Below are positions 48,201 to 58,637 of a stretch of 64,000 bases of DNA, one piece after another (the first letter of the stretch is position 1; each line of letters opens with the position of its first letter). The position numbers and the translations under genes were made by a program. The notes under the pieces were generated by a model. It did no database searches. It was not told where the DNA came from and saw nothing but the letters and a program-made list of their open reading frames with translations. Source of the DNA: Syngnathus acus (taxonomy: Eukaryota; Chordata; Actinopteri; Syngnathiformes; Syngnathidae); contig NC_051097.1 in the NCBI RefSeq assembly GCF_901709675.1, positions 8,720,039 to 8,784,038 of the forward strand. Direction: 5' to 3'.

Positions 48201-51200
48201 GGAGTTCAATAAGCATTTTCGGTTCTTCTCTGTGAAGTGTTCCATTTTATTCACATTTATACCAAAGTGTCAAATCCAGATCCAGAAAGTTAAAAAGTTT
48301 CTTTCGCCACTGGTGCTTCTAATCAACTCAGGTAAATGACCTCCGAGCAGGTAACTTGTTTACCTGCCGGGTCAGTTGATTAGAAGCACCTGTGGCTAAA
48401 ACCAAACTTTGGCCGAGTTTCTACTTTCTGGACATGGATTTGACACCTCTGCAGTCAACATTGGCTTGGAGTATAATATTCAGGTAAGACAGCAACATAT
48501 TTAACTGAGTACTGGAGTGTAACTGGAATATTTTTTTCGTATCTCCACAATTGCAGTCTGACAGAGTAAATTGTCCCTCAGCACGTGAACTCATGCATGT
48601 ATGCGTCCGGAAGAGCGTGCTGTAGCTCTCCAGCGCTGCTGGCATGATGACAGTATCTCACTGTAACACACAGGCAGCCAAACCGATTACATCTCAGCAA
48701 AAAAGAATCACATCCTGTTCCAGTCTGTAGCGGCACAATAGACCAGTGGCTCATATTTGCACATGCGGTCGAGAACAAATCCGTTGGAATTTAGGTGGAA
48801 CGTGACAACTCAGCCAGATCATTGTCTCTGCTTTTGTCATGTTCAATTAGCAACTTTATTTTCAGTGTATCATCTTCATGTGCTGGAAAACGAACCGCTT
48901 CAAATGTTACATCTACTACGCCAGGGGTGTCAAACTCATTTTTTTCACGGGCCGCATTGTAATCATAGCTTCTTTCTGAGGGCCATTATGACTGTCAACC
49001 CAAATAAATGTATGAGCACCTCCCATTATATACAGTAAAAGCGACAAAACAAACTGACAAATAACTCGTTTTCGAATCAGACGAGTAAAAACTAGTCAAA
49101 TATTTTAAAAAAACATATTAAAAGTGAAGACAATTTGCAATTCTAGTAATGACACACGAATTTGATGCACAATTTGTCTTCGCGGGCCACATAAAATGAT
49201 GTGGCGGGCCGTACCTGATACATGTGTACTACGCCATCAATCTTCCTTAATTTAATTTATGTCGTCTGTTTCCCAACTGACTTATATCATCTTAAGACAT
49301 CTACATGAGTCGCATTTACAGTAATGCATCGAAAACATTTACAAAAACGCGCTGCGGTCGCTACAGTGAACACGCACTGGAAAGAAAATCAGCACTAATC
49401 TCAAAGCAAACACCTACCAAGAGTTTGTTCCTTGCTCTATTTCAACACAAACAAACATTTATTGACATAGCATCACGTATAAACTGTATGGATTGCGGCC
49501 GTTTGCTTAGCAGAAATGCCAAAATGATGCCAAAGTCAGGGAGGTGAGTTTGCTTACCGCCAGGTGCTTGGAAAGCCTCGCTAGGTCGCTTGGCGTCCTC
49601 TGACAAGACCAACGTGGAGTCAGCAAAATGGCACTGGAGGCAGTTTGTATTATGATTTTTGTTTGTTGGTTGATCTGATGTTACTAAGAGACAGCGAAGA
49701 AGTGATTTTTAATCGATTTGTCCCAAAAACCCAGCATTCGCACAGGGGTGTGTAGACTTTTACTACCCACTGTATTTGAAATTATTGAGCAGAGAAAGGA
49801 GCATTTATCAATCATAAACAAATAAATTATTTAATGATAGCACTCTTATGATGATTTTAGAGGCGAAAAGGATTTTTTTTTTTTTAAATCGGGAGGGGTG
49901 ACTCGGTATCGTGTATCCTGAGTGATGGGCAGATAATGTCGGAGGAAGTGGTTGACATCTAATATGGGAATGTTTGGTCAACAGAAAGGAGGAAATCAAG
50001 CACCGTCATGTGACATGATACCGATGCCGTGAGGCCACCGCGGAAATCCAAGCGGGGAGCACTTAGTAACACATACCCGCCCATCTGTAATTACCGAGAT
50101 GAAAAACTACACATAAATGCCCACGTGCACAAACAAGCATGCCGACCCAGACGCAAACAATAATAAACATACACGGCGCAATTACGGATAAAGCGGACAA
50201 ACACAACTGTAATTCAAGACGGAAAGTTTATACTTCCTGTCATCAAAGCTCAATGGAAGGATTATTTGAGAACAGTAAAAAAAAAATGCAATAAACAATT
50301 CTGTTGAGCTCTGGGACATAAAAGCTGAGTACATGAATTTGACCTCTAATTTGTTTTTATTGTCCGCCGGCTGATAATTAGAAGTAATGGGCTCCAGCGG
50401 TTACCATGGCAACCCTGGATCATGAAATTTCACAGCACAATATATTCAAGCTTACTAAAAATCCCAACAGGTTGTGAGAAGCTCAAACTTTAAAAGTGGT
50501 CAAGCATCACAGAGTATCTTATCCGTTTATTTCCTGAATAAGAAGTTCACAAACCAAGTTAAACCGCAAACTCTCACTTTTAGGATAAAAAGCTTCCCCG
50601 AATGCGCAACATGTCAGAAAAATATTCATTGAGGATTGTTCTTTGACAGGCTTTAGTTTTCAAATGAGCGTGAACCTGACATGCGGTTTGAAAATCAAAA
50701 TGTCCAAATGTCTTCTTGGACGGCTCCATACTGGCCATGTTTGTTGCTGGTCTGGTTTAAATCCAACTTCTTCTGCACTTAGCAGTAATGAGCCAAACCT
50801 CGCTGGACTTCAGCCGAGGGACCCCGAGCCAAATTTGTCCGCAAGCGACCAACAGTGGTTTAACAGTTTCTCCTGCCTTGAGCAAACTCACCTGTTTTGA
50901 TTTATTTTATCGTATTTTTTTTTTAATTACAGCAGCAGCCTTTTCGTAATTTATTTGAATAGAAAATATCTCTATTCTTGTCAGACAGATATTAAGTCAC
51001 ATCACAATTAAATTTTTTGTGGTCATCTGTAAACCCGCAGTTATTTTTTCTGGCTCTTCTCTTGGCTCCCATGAAATTATGCAGCAGTGCGAGTGTATGT
51101 AAATATGTTTAGCTCCGTGCTGGTATTTGAACGAAACTAACCATAAACCTCCTATGTGTTCACTGCACATTTTTGGTGGCTTTTGTGGAATTTCACATAC

Positions 51201-54200
51201 TAGCACCACACAGGAGGCATTTGTTGCATCCCCACAGATGTTTGGAGCAGACAGGGGAAATGTTTGCACGGTCTTACATATCTTCAAGAGTAAAATCAAC
51301 ACTCCCCTTAAGCATCAACTTTTATCAGGGTGATAGTTTTTAACCATAACTGTAAAGTTGCACTGGGTCGCTTATCTGTTTGTTGGCTAGCTCGACAGAC
51401 AGAATACCTTACTGTAGACGTAAATAAATGTTCTCATTTTTGACATGTCAGGCTATTCCCATTGGCAATAAATCACCTTGTTTACAAAAAAAGAACTTCT
51501 TAAGAAGCTATAAAGGCCCCTGATTTGAACTTCCCGACATAAGTAGGGACATAGTGACAATGCTATGCAGTTAGCTAGCTAGCAATGTTTATTTCTGTCA
51601 ATGTATTAAGTCAGGGGTGTCAAACTCATTTTTTGGCGGGCCGCATTGTAGTCATAGCTTCTTTCGGAGGGCCATTATGACTGTCCACCCAAATAAATGT
51701 ATGACCACCTCATATTATTTACAGTAAAAGCTACAAAACAAACTGACAAATAACTCAGACGAGTAAAAACTGGTCAAATATAAAAAAAAAAAAAAGATAT
51801 TATTAAAAGTGAAGACAATTTGCAATTCTAGTAATAACGCGAATTTGATGCACAATTTGTCTTCGCGGGCCACATAAAATGATGTGGCGGGCCGTATCTG
51901 GCCCCCGGGCCTTGAGTTTGACACCTGTGTATTAAGTAATGTAAACTTGTTAATTAGATTCCCAATGACGGACGCGACACCTTTACATTTACAGAACAAG
52001 AGGAAGCGCGAATGTCTGTTAGCCTGTGGCTAGCACCTCTCATGCTAGACAAAATGGCAGCCATTTTCATCAGTTTCACTCAAATTGATGGACCATCTGA
52101 ATTTGCGGCATACTTATCGCGTGTCGCTACATCACTTATAAAGTTTCGACACGGTTTTGTCCGTAATTCCGCTTCATCGGTGATTGCAACGAGACATTTT
52201 GTCCAACCAGACAAAATTGGACATTTTTGGGTGTTTCTGCCATTTTGCTAGTGTGCAGTTGTGAGGTTGTGGTCAGTGGTGGAAAGCTGCGCATCAACAA
52301 CCGCCAGTCAGTGTGATTTTATTTTTCTCTACGAAGCAAACTGATGGAACACGCTTATAAGCATGTCGCAGTGACGTGTTTTGGTGTGAGCGTTGTTGAT
52401 TAGGCTTGCTTTGCAGTTCCAAGTGTGGCCCAGCGGTTTATGCAGTCCGGTTTTGTGCTATGATTATTGCTGTCTGCCCATCTGTGCCAAAAGTTGCACA
52501 TTTATTTTTAGGGAGTGTTTTTTGTGTTGTTATGGAAAAAAAAGGTTTTCAGTATCATCCCAATCAAGTTGTGTAGTTGTATGAAAAGTGCACAAAAATA
52601 ATATGGGTATCATAAGACTCGTTTTATGAGGCATAAGAGTCTAAAATGTGCATATTTCCTTTTTTATTATATGTTATTATATAACTGATGACAGTTTTTC
52701 ACTATTTTTAGCCAGAAAAATCTCAAATAACTATAATTCAAAACTTGTGAAATTCAGGCCTCTCAATTAACTCCAAGTGGGTTTGTCTTAAAAAAAATAA
52801 TTAAACCCAAATGTATCATTTCTGACCATTTTAATTTCCCCTGTTTTTATTTTAACTCATGAATATTTTGAATATCACAATATTAATCACAATACTGTGT
52901 TGGGCCACATAGAAGATATCAAGAACATTTTTGACTTGACTTCCCTTTTCTACTCTCCTGTTATTTTAACACCGAATCTTCACAGCACAGTTCAACTATA
53001 ACTCGAACGTGAATGGAGACCTCAGTTCTATATCAGGAGACCATATTATAATCCGAGCCACAACTATTAGCATCCCTGTCATTAACTCGTCCGTCCTCAG
53101 TTGTTTAGTCTAAAACGTCAGAAGCACGTTCTCGCTCGGCAAAATGTGGCATAGTCAGCATTTTTGCTGCGTGTGGCTCCCACTCAAAGTCATTAAAAAA
53201 AAAAAACATATTGTTTATGAAACACTGTGGACGCTTTAAAATTGAAAGGGGTGGATAGGTTCGCTTGAACAGCTTTGTCGAGGTGCAAGTGAGGAAGGAT
53301 AGTCTTGCGAGGGTGCTTTGGGGAGGATTGACATTTCAATCAGCACAAAACCCAACACACACTTACACGCACCCACGCACACACACGTGCAGACCTCCGA
53401 GCCATTTGAGGCTGATTCCCTGTGACAGCCTAAATATTTTGGCTGCGTCAGGGCACCAAGGTAAATGCACCCTGCGAGAATGTTTTTACAGGGTGAGAGA
53501 CTTAAAGACAGAGACGGCGAGAGAATGAGGTTTCGGATGAAGGGAACAAGGAGAAGGCAAAAGGGATGACTGGACTCTTAGCTTCTTATTAAATGCGGTT
53601 TGTATATTTGACTGCGGACCCAGGGGTCACTTTGGAACAGTGGCTAAAATGTTTAATGAAGACGGAGACTGGCTGAGGGAGTGTCTGATGACATTGGTGT
53701 TTATTGACATGCACGGTTACGATCCACAGGCGAGTCATGGGTCATTTTTCGGACTCGGTGGTGCAGTCTCATTGAACGGGTCTATTTTTGGAAATGTCCA
53801 CGCATATACGGTGCATTTCTGCACATTAGGGAAACCAATCAGACATTATTCAACTCCAATTTGACATCCATGCATAAGATGCAAGTAGTTATAAGGCGCA
53901 CGGAGGATTTTTTTGGGGGGGGAGAAAATTTAAGGATATTACGGTAATATCGAGCAGAGTTCAAATAGATTCTTTTTTTAATTCTATTTTTTATCTGGCC
54001 TAGTCTCGCAGCAGTCTTAGTCCATTGAATTATTTGCAGGTTTTCAAGGTGGAAAGTTAATAAAGCTAAAAAATGGTCTACCTTTGACTCCATGGGGGGG
54101 GGGGGGGCAATAATCCGCAATATTGAAGCATTTAAAAAGACACGCTGCAACATAAATACGGGGCGTAGTACATGTACACATGGCGCAAAAGCCCTAATCT

Positions 54201-57200
54201 CACGCAGGTGTACACACACACACGCGAGCACGGCGAGGAGGTCATTAGTGACCCGAGGAATGCAGAGGTCACGTCTTTAAGAGAGCTGGCTGATAGAGGG
54301 GATGTTTAGGATCAAAGCGTTAGACGAGGGGAGGGAGAGATGGATGGAAAGAGGCGTATGAAGAGAGGGAGGAGAGGGAACGTGCTCGATCAAAGGATGG
54401 ATTGAAATCATTGCGTGAACCGTGTTAGTGAGAGCAAAGGGGGAGGCGAGGTAGGACGAGTCGAAAGGATGGAGTGTGGAAACACTATCGCTAACTTCAA
54501 CACACAATCGTGTGTGTTTATATGCAACCCAGTGTTTAAAAGCTGAGGTTTCAGCGTAAAAGCGAAAGCGCACTTGATTTATGCACGGTTTCGCTTCAAA
54601 AGCCGCTGAATGAAACTTGGACCTGTTAGCCGTTAGCTTTTCTTGACAGTCGTACGCGGAATAAATGAGGAGCTCACGGGGAACCGCATATTCACCCGCG
54701 ACATCATCAGTGTGGAAACTTCAGACATGATTGATCAACTTTTTGGGGACTAAAAATAAAACCGGGGACAGCTAGCTCGTAAAAACAAGAACGGCTAGCA
54801 ACATGTTAGCCGTACATTCCGTTGGATAAACATTTTGTCATCAGTGTCGACTTTGTATCGTCTGCTCTGTTGGTTGACCACTGGTCCAGGGATTCATCTT
54901 GTCTCTCACAAAAGACGGTTGGGATAGATTCAGCTTTACCCAGAGATAGAGTGGCAAGAGTGCTAGTTTTGTTTTTCTTAACAAGCGAACCCTCCAAATC
55001 TCCACATGTGGGAATCCGAGCGTGCTAATGTTTGCGGTGCATGGGCGCTCCCACTCCACTCAATCTCAACAAGAGGGAGCATTTCCATGACAATGGACAA
55101 TTATTGACTTTCATTGGCTCCGTTTGCTTTGATATCAGCGAGGGGTGTGTCTGTGTGTGGATGCTAGAGGGGGCGCCGGCCGGCCGGCCGGCCGGGGGGG
55201 GGCGGCCATGGATGAGAAGAAGGAACGGGGGCACCTGATGAAAGGAATGGGAGTGGGAAAGTGCACCCACTGACCCACTAAAACCAGAATGAGAATCACC
55301 GACGGAAACAAAGACATAATTCGTTCTGGGTTTTCTTTCCGATTCTGTATCCGTCTTCATGTTTGTTTGCTTCCTCTCCATCTTCTCTAAACGTCCCCCC
55401 CTGTTTTTAGCCCCCATCCAAGATTCAGCCCCCCTTTACCCTCCTTCTCCCTTCACAGCCATAATTTAAGGGTCTGAAAGGCACGACGAGCTGAGAAAAA
55501 GCGAGTGGATACGCCGTAGATGAGGGCCTTCCTTCACGGACGGGGCACAGATGTGAGGGTGTTATTGTGAAATGAAGTCGGGGAGGGGCGGCGATAGGCT
55601 AATTTGCGTGGCATAAAGACGACGGGGCCCTTTTCATATGCAGAGCGCCACTTTGATGCGCGGCTGATGAAAGCTGGAGGGAGCGCAAAGGAGAAGAGAG
55701 GACAGAGTGACGGAGGGCTTCTTTGTCCCCCTCCTGACAAGAAGGCATCTGCTCCTCTCCCGTCCCGCCGCTATACCGAGAAACCCACAATGGGGGAGGC
55801 CGAGAGGGAAAAAGTGTCATCGGAGGACCTTTAGAGGCCAGAACATGAACAAAACAGAAGCTCCGAGTAAGGCTACGCGCAGTGAAGTTGCATAAGCATT
55901 CATTCATATTGTGGACACATCGACTTAATTCCACAGCTGTCAACACACATCTTCACTTTGGAGAGCCGTTCCCACCAACTTCACTTTCCTGTTCTTTGTG
56001 AGAGTGTGTGGCGTTGATGAGATCTGAGACGGCGCACGGAGGTGAGTGTAGGGCTTTGGAAGACGGGGGGGGGCACTCTCGGACCTTCAGTGTGTGCGTT
56101 TCCCCGCGGCGACGATCATAGGCGGCAGGCTCGCCGGGGTCCTCTCACCAAACACTGGGCAATTTCACGCTCGCACAAAAGCCGGGGTTTGCTAGCAATG
56201 GAGCGTAAAGGCGCTCGGGGGACAAACTGCCTCAGAAGTTCTTAAGTAAATCTTCACCTGAAATGATGAAGATATTACCAAGGGTACAGAATCTTTTGTC
56301 TGGTTCTCATGGAATGTCCATTTGGTGATTGACTCCCCTGATCAGAATCTATTGAAACTCCAGTTCAATGGGATCCCTGACATTTGTGATTTGTTTGGAT
56401 TTTGAAATGAATTTCGATGGAACATGAGCATACCGTAAAGCTTTGTGTGACTTTCAAGGTATGTTTTTTTTTTGGAAACCTTTGGTAAAACATCAAATAA
56501 TGTGCCACTAGTTTCAAAGTTTCGACTTGGGTACCTATTAGCAACTGTTAGCACACCAAACTTGCTGTAGCCTGTTAGCATACCAAACTTTCTGTAGCCT
56601 GCTGTACAATGGAGCCAGAAAATTGGGAGTTTTGATGACTGTCCTGCTGAATTCTTTTTTCACATGTGGAATCTTTCATACTCTAAAAATCAGTGTGTAA
56701 TCTAACAATCTAAAGATGTTATTCCTTCTCTCATTTTAGGTCATCTTTGCCCTCAACCAGACGTTACTACAACAGGAGTCTTTAAGGGCCGGTAGTCTTC
56801 AGGTCCCGTACACAACGGAAGACCTCATCAGGCACTACAACTGTGGAGACCTCAATTCCATCATCTTCAACCATGACACCTCTCAGGTAACTTATTTCCT
56901 TAACACTTGAATATTAGTGATGAGGTCATCCTTTTTCTGTTGAGTTTGGTGCGGACGAAGGGTCTCCTTCTCGTTAATCGGCGAAGAGTGATTTTGACCC
57001 TTTCACCCCATGGAGTGTTGCAATGACACGGCCCTTGACCTTTTGTAACCCTCAACCCCTTTGCCCAACCTTTCCATCCCACCAAAACTCCTCCTTGACC
57101 CCCCCCCCCCCCCAACAGCTTCTTCTGAAGTTGCAATTCAGGTTTTCTGATCTCAATATTTTGTCCTTGTCAGGTCCCAAACTTCAATAACGTAACGCTG

Positions 57201-57348
57201 CCGCCCAGCGAGCAGGTGACCGCCCAGGAAATCGACAGCTACTTCAGGCAGGAACTCATCTACAAGAGGAATGAGAGGATGGGCAAAAGGGTGAAAGCTC
57301 TGCTGGAAGAACACACAGACAAGAGCTTCTTCTTTGCCTTTGGAGCAG
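42284..57348 (+). CDS. trabd2a: TIKI-family Wnt-inactivating metalloprotease (trabd2a-like), 5' part; runs off window
   Basis: TIKI proteins are membrane-anchored or secreted metalloproteases of the TraB/PrgY group; they cut the N terminus of Wnt ligands and block signalling. Exons seen are 42284-42394, 43708-44268, 56740-56886 and 57174-57348, encoding 331 residues in frame. [20 protein letters not shown] is a signal peptide; an upstream in-frame ATG at 42188 would spoil it. Metal-binding GTIH is at 58-61, with Glu88 in YFELDLTD. N-glycosylation sites are NFS 221, NQT 230 and NVT 279. The last exon stops inside the second conserved block, FAFGAG, whose His-containing remainder (expected GAGH then GNN) must be in the next exon, not found before 64000. 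NCEL and IKRDPPSYF suggest TRABD2A (TIKI1), but TFDSYF-like blocks nearer the end ([21 protein letters not shown]) also fit TRABD2B. Sure of family, less sure of paralogue. Confidence 0.9.
42489..42571. repeat. AT microsatellite in TIKI intron 1
   Basis: Alternating TA tract broken by a TACGTA, so the whole forms a self-complementary palindrome. Confidence 0.92.
43212..43345 (+). repeat. Decayed tRNA-derived SINE-like fragment
   Basis: AGTGGTTAGCACATCCGC, a degraded B-box-like region near GTCGGAATCTC, then GTGGAGTTTGCATGTTCTCC and CATTCCAAAAACA, in the order seen in the abundant fish repeat with a tRNA-like head. Confidence 0.65.
44384..44450 (+). repeat. CATTCACT...GACGACTATAGACGTC dispersed repeat
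   Basis: TTAACCCATTCACTCCCAGT followed by GACGACTATAGACGTCAAAT. A related copy in the other orientation lies at 10228-10294. I recall this as a widespread short repeat of teleost genomes; family name not assigned. Confidence 0.55.
48030..48059. repeat. Perfect short inverted repeat
   Basis: GTCCTATTG at 48030-48038 and CAATAGGAC at 48051-48059 form a 9-base stem with a 12-base loop. Confidence 0.7.
48150..48200 (+). repeat. Possible head fragment of the same SINE-like family
   Basis: GGTGACCTAGCGGTTAGCAT then GTTAGCCTCTG resembles the tRNA-like head. Short and diverged. Confidence 0.3.
48263..48451. mobile_element. Foldback (palindromic) MITE
   Basis: A long inverted repeat: arms 48306-48328 and 48374-48396 pair at 22 of 23 positions, and outer parts (GTGTCAAATCC near 48268, GGATTTGACACC near 48436) pair less perfectly. 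The right end GACACCTCTG resembles hAT termini. I could not find a clean target duplication. Confidence 0.7.
48922..49226 (+). mobile_element. hAT-type MITE copy 1, right end internally deleted
   Basis: Starts CAGGGGTGTCAAACTC and is flanked by identical 8-bp target duplications TACTACGC at 48914-48921 and 49227-49234, the length produced by hAT transposases. It shares most of its interior with the copy at 51612 but lacks about 20 bases near the right terminus. No coding capacity, so it was moved in trans. Confidence 0.88.
49743..49775 (-). repeat. Terminal fragment of the same dispersed repeat
   Basis: AGGGGTGTGTAGACTTTTAC then CCCACTGTA, matching the other end of the GTGTGCACACCC repeat. 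Confidence 0.45.
50400..50413. promoter_or_regulatory. Palindromic RFX X-box
   Basis: GTTACCATGGCAAC matches the symmetric X-box consensus GTTRCCATGGYAAC with both half-sites intact, as bound by RFX dimers. It lies in trabd2a-like intron 2. Confidence 0.65.
51612..51929 (+). mobile_element. hAT-type MITE copy 2, complete
   Basis: 318-bp element beginning CAGGGGTGTCAAACTC and ending GAGTTTGACACCTGTG, an imperfect terminal inverted repeat (14 of 16). The 8-bp target duplication TATTAAGT is intact at 51604-51611 and 51930-51937. Non-coding; same family as 48922-49226. Confidence 0.92.
53890..53947. mobile_element. Fragment of TATAAGGCGCAC-type element
   Basis: TTATAAGGCGCACGGAGGAT followed by a G run and a terminal ATTACGGTA; the left part is missing or decayed. 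Confidence 0.4.
55175..55200. repeat. GGCC tandem repeat and G run
   Basis: About four to five CCGG/GGCC units follow CGC and end in a run of Gs; self-complementary and very GC-rich against an AT-rich background. Confidence 0.9.
56547..56600. repeat. 27-base tandem duplication
   Basis: Two adjacent 27-base units, GTTAGCACACC... and GTTAGCATACC..., each ending CTGTAGCCT, differ at two positions. They lie about 140 bases before TIKI exon 3. Confidence 0.88.
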
Positions 57349-58513
57349 GTTGGTGTCATTTATACCTTCCAGATCCAAAACAGCCTTTGACCAACCGATG
57401 ATGCTCAAAATTTAGGGCCCAAATAAATCCAAACCGTATTTGATCTTTCTAATTAGCTCCGGGCCAACCAGAACGGTGCTCGTTGGCTGTTTGAAGTCTT
57501 TTGGTTTTTCAAAAAATGTCACTTTAATACTCCCAATTCCTGTGTAACTACGTAACAAGCTGTTAAACCTGATAAGAGACAAGATCTGAGGCAGAGCGAA
57601 GATAACAGACCAGGTTAGTGTTTAGCGTCCGTGTTTCTTGATTGGCTGATGTGTATCTACGCTAGACAGCCTTTGTCCTGTCGGGAGTCGTGTTGCTTTG
57701 CTTGCAAAGGCATTGATCTCGTCCAGTAAAACGCACAAGGCAGGCTTTGTAATTATTTACTTAATAATTAATAAATAAATAAATAATATTCAATAGAGCG
57801 TAATAAATTATTTTTCTGAGGGAAGTGTGTTTATTTGAGGATTTACGGTATTCAATTGAAATGGCTTCCCAAATCATAAATCATTGTGGCCTCGCTCAGG
57901 AAATAAGCGTTGAAAAAGAAAAAAAAAAAGCCGCATTCAGTCAAAAGACACATGGAAAAAAAAACACATCACATATAAAAGTCATGTTTATTCAACATTA
58001 AAGGAAATTGTGCTTGACCATTTTACACTTAAAAGCCAATTAGAACGTACCCAAACACTGCAAAGCAATGGAAAGAACGTTTCAATATGTTGTTTTGTTC
58101 TAATGATGGCGTCCGTTTGGTGGGGAGAGGATCGGATTTTAGTGCCATCCATTTTGCTGTCACTTTTTCCCCCTTCCCGATGACATCGGCCAAAGCCAGA
58201 GTTTCTCTTTGGGTCATTTCGTAGACGAAAAAGCAGCTTTAAACAAAGTCGGAGACTTAGGGGGAGGCCTTCGCAGGCTCCTGGCAGGAAACAGCTGAGC
58301 AAAAGCAGACAGGCACGAGAGTACGTTTCAAAACGAGTCCCCAAGGATACACCTTTACAAGGGGTTGGCTTCAACATGTGTGTGTGTGCGTGAGCTGGTG
58401 AGTGAAAGTGATACGACCAATCAGCCCAGAAGCTCTAGTTTTAGACAAATGGAGGGCAGCTTGGGTCAGCGCCGACAAGGAACTGAATGGGAGACATTCG
58501 TTCTCTCGCTCAT

Positions 58514-58637
58514 TTTCGCACACACACACACACATCAGCCCTCTAAGCCACATTGAAGACAAACTAGGGTAAAATGTGTCCTTAATTATCCCTGGAGGGG
58601 TCAGAGGACACACATACACACACACGCACACACACCA
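58514..58637. repeat. Two CA microsatellites
   Basis: Short (CA)n tracts at about 58516-58535 and an interrupted one at 58608-58637. Confidence 0.9.

Larger units (their letters stand above)
44269..56739 (+). other. trabd2a-like intron 2 (12.5 kb)
   Basis: Large GT-AG intron between the main catalytic exon and the third exon. It holds several transposon-derived repeats at 44384, 48263, 48922, 49743, 51612 and 53890, a palindromic RFX X-box at 50400, and non-repetitive blocks (44760-45040, 46180-46660, 50020-50460) that resemble regulatory sequence. No coding exon for another gene was found on either strand. Confidence 0.8.

Noticed and set aside
48571-48780. Possible gene in a Cys-rich minus-strand open frame
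   Set aside because: The frame has no family motif, and the region is intronic to the TIKI gene with no splice partners.
53339-53430. CA-rich stretch as a possible regulatory element
   Set aside because: It is a short interrupted CA microsatellite with no further motif.
55161-55174. Seventh CTCF-like motif, CTAGAGGGGGCGCC
   Set aside because: Two mismatches to the core and placed within a GC-rich simple repeat.
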